A stretch of 8,115 nt of DNA. Source: Acidobacteriaceae bacterium. GTDB taxonomy: Bacteria > Acidobacteriota > Terriglobia > Terriglobales > Acidobacteriaceae. Location of the stretch: contig PLHN01000088.1 of the NCBI GenBank assembly GCA_003139975.1, forward strand, positions 1 to 8,115, read 5' to 3'. A program made the position numbers and the translations under genes. Positions 1-6,100 of the stretch are shown in pieces; position 1 is the first letter of the stretch; the number at the start of each line of letters is the position of its first letter. The notes under the pieces were generated by a model, which was given only the letters and a program-made list of their open reading frames with translations, was not told where the DNA came from and did no database searches.

Positions 1-277
1 CGAAAATGGGGCGAGTGTTGAACTCAGCGTCTACGATGGCGATCAAAACTGTGGCGCGATTCTTGGGACACTGCCGCAGCCGCGCAAGAAATTCTTCTGA
101 GGTCTGGTCGGCGCGATAGTCGAAAATGATGGCGTCATAGCGCTCCTCGCCCAGCAGCTTTAATCCGTGCGAGATCGACGGCGTCGCTTCTACTACCATC
201 CCCTTCTCGGACAAAACCGTCGTCAACAGGCTCGTTGACTTCTGGTCCGAGCACACCACCAGCGCGCGCAAATCCAT
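1..277 (-). CDS. Receiver-like signalling protein, N-terminal 92 residues (3' end outside window)
   Basis: Reading leftwards from an ATG at 277, the frame stays open to the window edge. The translation begins MDLRALVVCSDQKSTSLL and has the alternating hydrophobic-strand/helix pattern of a response-regulator receiver domain: strand LRALVV (3-8), a single acidic residue D11 where receivers usually have two, strand DAIIFDY (48-54) with D53 at the phospho-acceptor position, and strand TVLIAIVD (76-83). The conserved Thr/Ser after the fourth strand is not obvious, so this may be a pseudo-receiver. Such N-terminal domains are often joined to a PilZ (cyclic-di-GMP) or other output domain in acidobacteria-like genomes, but that part is off the window and is only inferred. 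The gene is divergent from the pseudopilin operon, which is compatible with a regulatory link but does not prove one. The SD is weak (GAG a few bases upstream). A poor promoter candidate (TACGAT at 287-292) would give an almost leaderless message. Receiver-like fold: fairly sure. Full-length function: unknown. Confidence 0.7.
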   Translation of the reverse strand, partial: MDLRALVVCSDQKSTSLLTTVLSEKGMVVEATPSISHGLKLLGEERYDAIIFDYRADQTSEEFLARLRQCPKNRATVLIAIVDAEFNTRPIF

Positions 278-490
278 GATGCTCGGATCGTAAGAGAAAA
301 TCAGCGCTCGCCACAAGTTACCTGCGTCACGGAAAAACATTGGTGATTCGGTGTCGGCGCGGAGAGACACCATGCCAGTCCGCGCCAGCCAATCGTCCAA
401 AGCGCACGCCGTCTGCCCACAGGTTCGTACTGGCCCGCAAGTAACTCTCCCGCGATTACCTTACGAAAGGCCAGGGACCGAAAGGCCGAT

Positions 491-502
491 GTACCCCGGT
501 AC
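491..502. repeat. Short inverted repeat GTACC-CC-GGTAC abutting the -35 box
   Basis: Two 5-base arms (491-495 and 498-502) with a 2-base centre lie one base upstream of the proposed -35 hexamer at 504-509. The position suits an activator or repressor site for the pseudopilin operon. The sequence matches no operator I can name, and a 10-base palindrome in GC-rich DNA can occur by chance. Confidence 0.3.
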
Positions 503-503
503 T

Positions 504-532
504 TTGACGCGGCCGCCACCTGTTCCTAACAT
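504..532 (+). promoter_or_regulatory. Predicted sigma70-type promoter of the pseudopilin operon
   Basis: The -35 box TTGACG (504-509, 5/6 match to TTGACA) is followed by an exact 17-nt spacer and the -10 box TAACAT (527-532, 4/6 match to TATAAT). Transcription would start near 539-540 and give a leader of about 97 nt before the ATG at 637. This is the best promoter-like pair I found in the divergent region and it points into the operon. No sigma54 -24/-12 pair was found, although sigma54 control is common for pilin genes in proteobacteria. Confidence 0.5.
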
Positions 533-591
533 CGACTTACTCGGCCGTGTATTCGGTGGCTATCCCCTGCCCGACTGCTCCCGAGGCGCGA

Positions 592-630
592 GCTGAGAGC
601 ATCGACTTTTGCCTGCTCAGCAGGTGGGGA
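592..630 (+). promoter_or_regulatory. Leader hairpins overlapping the first ribosome binding site
   Basis: Two mutually exclusive stems can form. Stem A pairs GCTGAG (592-597) with CTCAGC (616-621) and leaves the SD-like AGGTGGGGA (622-630) free. Stem B is a tight hairpin, CCTGC (612-616) with GCAGG (620-624) and loop TCA, which buries the first three bases of that SD. TCCCC at 563-567 is also complementary to GGGGA at 626-630. The arrangement would allow translation of the operon's first gene to be modulated by leader folding. It is a structural possibility read by eye; no known riboswitch class was recognised. Confidence 0.3.
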
Positions 631-636
631 CGAAAA

Positions 637-1311
637 ATGAGAATCAATGCGGAACATAACCGCAAAACAGTTAGCGGCTTCAGCCTCGTAGAGATGGTGA
701 TCACGCTCGCGATCAGCATTGTGGTGACCGTGATCTCGGTCATGACGCTGGTGCCGTTGCTGAATCAGCAGCACGTGATCAACGCGTATGACACCACTCT
801 GGGAGCGATGCGGCTGGCGCGCGACAACGCGGTGGCGCAGCGCACGTCGTACTCGGTGACTTTTTCAAGCACGGCCTCGCCGAACACGATCGTAGTAGCG
901 CCGGTGTTGCCTACGGGGGGAACGAGCTATAGCGGCCAGCAGAGTGCCGTGACCTATCAATTTCCGACGGACGTGAAATTCCTCGCGCAAACTGGGCTTC
1001 CCAACACTGCCCTGACAGCCCCTGACGGCTACTATAACTCTTCCCTTTACCCAATTGATTTGGGCTTCGCCGCCGATGCTTACACCGCAGGAGTGCAGAC
1101 CGTGTATTTCTGCCCGGACGGTTCGGCGCAGAACGCCGAGGACGGGACGGGAAATTGTTCGGGCAGTTGGGACGGCGGCGTGGTCTACATCGCGCAATCG
1201 GGAAACCTCTTGAGTTCGCGGGCGATCACCCTGTGGGGTGGCACTGGCCGCATTCACGGCTGGCGCCTGTATGCCAAGAGCGGAGGAGGTTATCAATGGA
1301 TGCGGCAATGA
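637..1311 (+). CDS. fimT: GspH/FimT-family minor pseudopilin
   Basis: This 224-residue protein has a type III prepilin leader: 14 residues ending ...TVSG, cleavage G14/F15, mature start FSLVEM with Glu at mature position 5 (E19). A hydrophobic helix follows to about residue 41. The segment LGAMRLARDNAVAQRTSYSV (55-74) matches the GspH/FimT pattern of a helix with a conserved Ala-Arg pair and a nearby Ala-Val. The C-terminal part (181-212), GVVYIAQSGN followed by AITLWGGTGRIHGWRL, is the family's usual beta-sheet end. Cys159 and Cys174 could form a disulfide outside the inner membrane. The start at 637 is chosen because AGGTGG (622-627) lies 9 nt upstream and because it gives a short leader; the in-frame start at 547 would add 30 non-pilin-like residues. 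In type IV pili and type II secretion such proteins help prime the (pseudo)pilus. It is the first gene of the operon, overlapping pilV by 16 nt. Which of the two systems it serves is not settled; the pilV/pilW/pilX neighbours favour pili. Confidence 0.85.
   Translation: MRINAEHNRKTVSGFSLVEMVITLAISIVVTVISVMTLVPLLNQQHVINAYDTTLGAMRLARDNAVAQRTSYSVTFSSTASPNTIVVAPVLPTGGTSYSGQQSAVTYQFPTDVKFLAQTGLPNTALTAPDGYYNSSLYPIDLGFAADAYTAGVQTVYFCPDGSAQNAEDGTGNCSGSWDGGVVYIAQSGNLLSSRAITLWGGTGRIHGWRLYAKSGGGYQWMRQ
1282..1289 (+). promoter_or_regulatory. Strong ribosome binding site fixing the pilV start
   Basis: GGAGGAGG ends 6 nt before the ATG at 1296, inside the 3' end of the fimT-like gene. The alternative ATG at 1308, which overlaps the fimT stop as ATGA, would have an 18-nt spacing, so 1296 is preferred. 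Confidence 0.75.
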
Positions 1312-1898
1312 TCCAGCAAAAAAAGATTCTTCGAGCACGCACGAATGCAGAGGCGGGTTTTTCGCTCGTCGAAGTGATGGTCTCGATGGCTGTGCTGACC
1401 ATTGGTCTGGTAAGTCTGCTGGGCGTGTTCGGGCTGGCCATGGCTACTACGCAAACCTCGCAGGAGGACATGATCGCCAAACAACTTGCCAACGAAGCCT
1501 ACGAGAGCATCATCACCGCGCGCAACACCACGCAGATCGGCTGGGATGACATCCAGAACGTGGGCTCGACCAATTGCCCCGTCACTGGCGACGCCACGTG
1601 CGGCATCTTCTTGACCGGACTGCAGCAGATTTACAGCGGCGGAAGTGATGGAATCTACGGGACAGCAGACGACGCGACCTCAGCCCAGCGCCAAACGTTG
1701 CACGATCCCGGACCGGATGGAATCTTCGGGACCGCAGATGATGTGTACATCCCCTTGACCGGCTACCAGCGCTCAATTGCGCTCTCGGCCGTGAATGCAA
1801 CGCTGCGCAACGTGACCATCACCGTGCAATACGCCACACCACAGACACGGGCGCAGAAGACATACATCTTGAGTTCGTATATTTCAGAGTTTCAGTAA
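1296..1898 (+). CDS. pilV: PilV-like minor pseudopilin with duplicated acidic motif
   Basis: This 200-residue protein has a 21-residue type III leader (cleavage G21/F22) followed by FSLVEVMVSMAVLTIGLVSL, which carries Glu at mature position 5 (E26) and the 'V-L-x-I-G-L' run typical of PilV/GspI N-termini. The following segment TTQTSQEDMIAKQLANEAYE (51-70) fits the amphipathic helix of PilV, with its A-x-x-L-A-x-E-A-like pattern. C94 and C102 form a possible disulfide. Residues 118-126 (DGIYGTADD) and 141-149 (DGIFGTADD) are a near-exact duplication rich in Asp, Gly and Thr, which is not part of any PilV core I know and may bind calcium. The C-terminal NVTITVQYATPQTRAQKTYI (172-191) is a beta-strand pair. 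The start overlaps fimT by 16 nt, which suggests translational coupling. The next gene follows after 9 nt. Family assignment is firm at the N-terminus and weak elsewhere. Confidence 0.82.
   Translation: MDAAMIQQKKILRARTNAEAGFSLVEVMVSMAVLTIGLVSLLGVFGLAMATTQTSQEDMIAKQLANEAYESIITARNTTQIGWDDIQNVGSTNCPVTGDATCGIFLTGLQQIYSGGSDGIYGTADDATSAQRQTLHDPGPDGIFGTADDVYIPLTGYQRSIALSAVNATLRNVTITVQYATPQTRAQKTYILSSYISEFQ
1647..1742 (+). repeat. Two 27-nt near-direct repeats 69 nt apart inside pilV
   Basis: Copies at 1647-1673 and 1716-1742 match at 23 of 27 positions and are in the same reading frame. Each encodes DGI(Y/F)GTADD. The four differences are two third-position changes, one first-position change (Ala-neutral by context) and the Tyr/Phe change, so the peptide is better conserved than chance. 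It looks like an internal duplication of a loop rather than a mobile element. Confidence 0.75.
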
Positions 1899-1907
1899 GA
1901 GGGGGCT

Positions 1908-3113
1908 ATGCGCAATCGCTCAACAAAGCGTCAGCGAGGGTTCAGCTTGTTGGAAATGGTGGTCGCTACCGCGCTCGGAACGGTCGTGGTCGGCGCCGCC
2001 GTGCAGCTGTACGTCCAGGGTGTAGGGGCGACCTGGATAGTTTCGCAGCGCGCCGAGATGCAGCAGGATTTTCGCGCCGCCTCCAACATGCTGACTAAGG
2101 ACCTAAGTCTGGCCGGAGCAGGCCTCGGCAACGGCGCGGAGATTCAACTGCCCACGTCCTCGACTATCCCGATATTCGGTTGTGATCAGACGAAGTGCTA
2201 CCTCCCGCCCAGCACAACCAACGGCGTACAGTATCCGAATCAGAGCGGTACGCCATATCTTTACGGCCTGGTGCCGGGATACAATGCCGGCCCAACCCTT
2301 TCGGGGCAGCCGACCGACACGGTCACAGTCGTCTACACCGATCCCGCTTTCTATTTGGACTGCTACACGGCCGCCATCACAAGTGCAACGACGGTGGTCT
2401 TCACACAACCCACCACCACGAGCGCCAATTGCACCGCGAACGGCGCCACTGTCCAAAACTTGAACGATACAGCAGTGGGTCTGACGGCGGGCGATCTGGT
2501 TCTGTTTTGCGTCGGCAACACTTCGCCATGCCCACAAGTGGTTGCCGAAGTCACGGGCGCCACTACTCAAGGCACAAACGGCTCCGGGCAAACCACTTTC
2601 ACTGTTCCCTTCGCCGCCAGCGACAAGCTGCATATGAACCAGGCAGCGGCCGTCCCTCAGACCTTGGCTAGCAAGTACGTGGCGAGTCCTCTCACCACCG
2701 CGTTCGCATCGCGTCTTCTGGTGATCACCTATTACATCGACAACACCGTCACTCCCACGCGCCTGATGCGGCAGATCAGCGGACACACCCCAATGCCGGT
2801 GGCGGAAAGTGTTGCTTACATGAAGTTCACTTACGACCTTTTCAATGCCAGCACGAACACGCCGGCGGTCGGCTGCAGCAATCCCGGCGCTAGTGCCGCG
2901 AATCCGATCAATGGCGTTAGCACGGATGGCTGCAGCCAGGCTTCCGCCGGGCTTCTTCCCAACCAGATCACCAAGATCAACGTTCAGAATATGGCGATCG
3001 ACAGCTCGCTGCAGGGATCCGGCTACGGCATGGGAAAGGGTTATCAAACTCTGGATTTGGAGACATCTGTAAGCGCCCGCAATCTGACATACATCAACAA
3101 CTATCCCAATTAA
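1908..3113 (+). CDS. pilW: PilW-family minor pseudopilin
   Basis: This 401-residue protein has an 11-residue basic type III leader (MRNRSTKRQRG, cleavage G11/F12) followed by FSLLEMVVATALGTVVVGAA with Glu at mature position 5 (E16). The segment QQDFRAASNMLTKDLSLAGA (52-71) is the PilW hallmark: a helix ending in 'R-D-L-x-x-A-G'-like residues. The remainder is a Ser/Thr/Asn-rich, probably beta-rich, exported domain with eight cysteines, including FGCDQTKCYLP (90-100), FCVGNTSPCP and two GCS sites near the C-terminus, suggesting several disulfides. PilW proteins take part in the minor-pilin priming complex at the pilus tip. The start is an ATG directly after GAGGGGG (3 nt spacing, unusually tight) and 9 nt after the pilV stop. 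Length is at the long end for the family. The long minus-strand frame beneath it (2103-3143) is judged to be a shadow. Confidence 0.85.
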   Translation: MRNRSTKRQRGFSLLEMVVATALGTVVVGAAVQLYVQGVGATWIVSQRAEMQQDFRAASNMLTKDLSLAGAGLGNGAEIQLPTSSTIPIFGCDQTKCYLPPSTTNGVQYPNQSGTPYLYGLVPGYNAGPTLSGQPTDTVTVVYTDPAFYLDCYTAAITSATTVVFTQPTTTSANCTANGATVQNLNDTAVGLTAGDLVLFCVGNTSPCPQVVAEVTGATTQGTNGSGQTTFTVPFAASDKLHMNQAAAVPQTLASKYVASPLTTAFASRLLVITYYIDNTVTPTRLMRQISGHTPMPVAESVAYMKFTYDLFNASTNTPAVGCSNPGASAANPINGVSTDGCSQASAGLLPNQITKINVQNMAIDSSLQGSGYGMGKGYQTLDLETSVSARNLTYINNYPN

Positions 3114-3142
3114 AGGCGAGGATGGCGAAGGCGGGTAACGCA

Positions 3143-3172
3143 ATGGGGAGCGACGCTATGGGGAACGATACC
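3143..3172 (+). repeat. 15-nt tandem repeat with SD-like purine runs in the pilX leader
   Basis: Two units (3143-3157 and 3158-3172) share ATGGGGA(G/A)CGA(C/T). Each holds an in-frame ATG followed by GGGGA. With the GGCGAGG before 3122 and AAGGGGAG at 3173-3180, the 74-nt gap between pilW and pilX contains four purine-rich SD-like runs. The role is unknown. Confidence 0.5.
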
Positions 3173-3180
3173 AAGGGGAG
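3173..3180 (+). promoter_or_regulatory. Ribosome binding site fixing the pilX start
   Basis: AAGGGGAG is followed by 7 nt and the ATG at 3188. This is a better context than the ATG at 3122, whose purine run touches the start codon. It also gives the usual short leader of 10 residues before the cleavage site. Confidence 0.65.
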
Positions 3181-3187
3181 ATTTTTT

Positions 3188-6100
3188 ATGAAGAACGCCA
3201 GACTGCGCACCAAGGGATTCTCGCTGATTGCGTCCTTGCTGTTGCTGTTGTTGCTGTCGGGGATGGCGATTGGTCTGATGATGATGGTCAACACCGAAGG
3301 CAAGGTGGGAGCGACCGATCTGCAGAATAACCTGGCTTATCATGCCGCCGAAGGTGGCATCGAAAAAATGTACTCCGACCTGAGTGCGGTATTCAAGAGC
3401 GCGCAGGCCCCCACCGTCGCGGATATCTGCAGCATCAACAGCCTGACGCCCACCTTGACCGGAATCACATTTCCGCTCTATCAGGTGCAACCCGGCGGCA
3501 CGGTGAATTGCAGCAGCAGCACGGCTTTGCAGCTGACCTCAGAACCTTCGCATACTTGGGGAAATATCACGTCCGGACCAAACCAGGGTTTGTATGCACA
3601 GATCATTCCGGTCAACATGACGATCACGGCACAAACGCTCGGCGCGCAGGAAGTCAGCATGACCCGCCAGGCGCAGGTCGCACTCATTCCAGTCTTTCAG
3701 TTCGGAATGTTTTGTGATGGCGATTGCTCCATCTTCCCGGGCTCCCCTATGACTTTCGCGGGGCCCGTGCACGCCAACGGCGACTTCTACCCGTTCGCGA
3801 ATGGTGGCAGTTTCGTGACCTTTCAGAGCAAGGTCGCGGCCTACGGCAATATTGTTCGCACCGTCCTGCCCAATACATTTCCAAGCGACAAGCCCGGCAC
3901 CATCTATGTTCCCACCTCCAGCAGTACCACCGCTTGCAGCCAAACCAGCCCGAGTGTGGCGCCCTCCACAACCTCGAATTCTTGCACGGCCATGGCCGGC
4001 GTTAGCACCAGTAGTCCCTGGGGGGATGGCAGCGTGCAGGGTTTAGGCGGCAATCCGCCACAGTCCAGCTATAGCACTGCTTTCAATGGTTGGTCGACCG
4101 GCTCGAGCGGCGCCAACGGCATGGTCATTAATGGGAACTATGGAAACAAGACTTCCGGGCAGACCGGAACAGGCGCTAAGAAACTGTCCATGCCCTTCGT
4201 CAGCGGAACCACCTTCCCCTACGAAATCATTCGCCGCCCGCCGCCCACCTCGGGCAGCGTGCAAGATGGAAGCGGCGAGAGTTCCACCTCACTGCTCGGT
4301 GAATCGCGCGAGTACAACATGGCACAGATTCGCGTGTTGCTGAGCGACGATCCGGCGGAATTCCAGAACGGCACCGGCGCTTCCGATTCGCAAAACGTCC
4401 GCTTGGCTAACGTCGCGCAGACCTCGACCACCGCAACGCAGTGGGGAGTTAAGATGGCTGCGGGTAACTACGTTGCCGCTAACTTCGGGACTCCGTCAGC
4501 GGGCAGCTATAACCTGTACTTCGCTTCGGCTTCCAATGCCGTGCCCAGTCCGTCCCTGTGCGCGGGCACCGCCTGTTCCGCAGACGACTGGGGCGTACTA
4601 CCGCTGACTTGGACGGCTGCGATGGCCTCGGCAGCGGGCGTTGCCTTTGCCGCACCCAATCCTGCCACCCAGCCATTCCTCTGGAGTAATCCCGGCACGC
4701 CGACTATTAGTCTTTGTCCACCTTCAAACGTGATTTCGACCAGCGTACCGCCGGTACCGTCCGCACTCCTCTGCCCCTGGACCGGCGCATATGCGGCCCT
4801 ATATCCCTACTACGCTCCTCCCAATCCCGCTCTTCCCACCGTTTCGGGTGCCCTGACGCCCTACAATTATGCGACTGACGATGCCTGGAGCCTGGTTGAT
4901 GGCTGGCTGCGCGTGGAATACCTCGACAAGACGTCTGGCAATTGGGTCCCCGTAACTAACGAGTGGCTTTCCTTGGGATTTGCTCGCGGCGTCACTGCGC
5001 CCACCGCCAATGGTGCGGGTGTGCCTGCGACTGGGACTTCGAACCCGATCAATCCGAACGCAATTCTGATCCTCCAACAACCGGCCGATCGCAACACTAC
5101 GCCCGGCACCCTCGCCACCATGTGCACCGCGGCGTCCTGCCCGGCAGGCTCGCTCACCGCTCTTTCCACCGGCACTTTTACTGGCGGTGGTGTTCCCATC
5201 AACGCTTATGCTCCTGCCTGCACCAGTTGGAGCGGGGCCGTCGGCACGAGCAACTGTCTGGCATGGACCCCGGGCCGGCCGCCCCAACTGCCCGCGGATA
5301 CGCTGGCGTTAGCGGCATCAGGCACCTCAGCAACAACCGGGAAAGCGGGGGTTTGGGCGTTTGGCGTTACTCCGAGCGCTACCTCTGCAACGACTCCGCA
5401 GAGCATCACCATGTACAACTGGTATCCCATCAACTTCTACGATGTACGCGAAGGCGAGCCCCGCGACATCGACTGGTCGGGCGTCAACGGAAACACCGAC
5501 AACAGTTGCACGACTAACGGAGTGATGAACGCCGTCGAAATCGACGTGGGCAACCTGAAGCGCTGGTTGTCGGGTTCGATTAGCGGTGCCACGAGCGGCA
5601 CGAATGTGAATTCCGCTGCACAGAACGGCTACATTCTCTATTTCTCCGATCGCCGCGGCATGCTCCCGAGCCCGAACGCGGCCTCCTCGCACCCTTTGAA
5701 CACAAAGACCGGGGACTCAGGGCTTGAAGATACGATTAACTCTTCCAGTGTCAACGGCGTGCCCGATGGCACGCTGGAAACAAGAATGACGGGACAGTTG
5801 GTTTCTCCCGAGGACGACAATGGAAATACCCTGGACGACAAATGGGGCGCGTATAACCTGGGGCTGGGTTTCAACGGTACCGTTGCCAGTGCTGCCCAGA
5901 ACCTGAATACCTTGATCGTCAGCACGAACCCGAACCCCAATGCCTATGGCTCGGACGCAGCTGGCGACGCCAATAATCGAATCAAATCATGTGGCCGAAC
6001 CGCCCGCAAGAACTGGGTCAGCGGCGCGCGCCACGTCTTGAAGTTGGTGGATGGATCGCTTGGCAACCTGCCGCTGAACCCCAGCCCGATTGTTATCACC

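Larger units (their letters stand above)
278..636. other. Divergent intergenic region with promoter and leader elements
   Basis: These 359 bases separate the divergent receiver-like gene and the pseudopilin operon. I see no convincing gene: the short frames at 301-519 (minus) and 351-596 (plus) have no SD and no family-like sequence. What can be seen is an inverted repeat GGTGTC/GACACC at 350-355 and 366-371, a direct repeat CGAAAGGCC at 464-472 and 479-487, an inverted repeat GTACC-CC-GGTAC at 491-502, a sigma70-type promoter at 504-532, and alternative leader hairpins at 592-624. Repeats directly upstream of the -35 box are where a regulator could bind, but no known operator was recognised. 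Confidence 0.6.

Noticed and set aside
398..500. Possible cyclic-di-GMP (GEMM-type) riboswitch, suggested by CCAAAGCGCACG and repeated GAAAGG runs
   Set aside because: The conserved GEMM core (CGCAAAGC block with paired GNRA tetraloop and receptor) is not present in order, and the region lies upstream of the predicted transcription start.
301..596. Small open frames on both strands in the divergent region (301-519 minus, 351-596 plus)
   Set aside because: No SD, no family-like sequence, and they overlap each other and the promoter region.
547..636. Upstream in-frame start for the fimT-like gene
   Set aside because: It has no good SD, and the extra 30 residues would make an abnormally long prepilin leader; the ATG at 637 has an SD.
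1155..1295. Upstream in-frame start for the pilV-like gene
   Set aside because: It would lie deep inside fimT and add 47 residues before the leader, while GGAGGAGG points to 1296.
2103..3143. 346-codon open frame on the minus strand beneath pilW
   Set aside because: It is antisense to a well-supported PilW gene, shows no recognisable domain, has an odd His/Arg/Gly/Val composition typical of a reverse-frame shadow, and has no SD that I can see.
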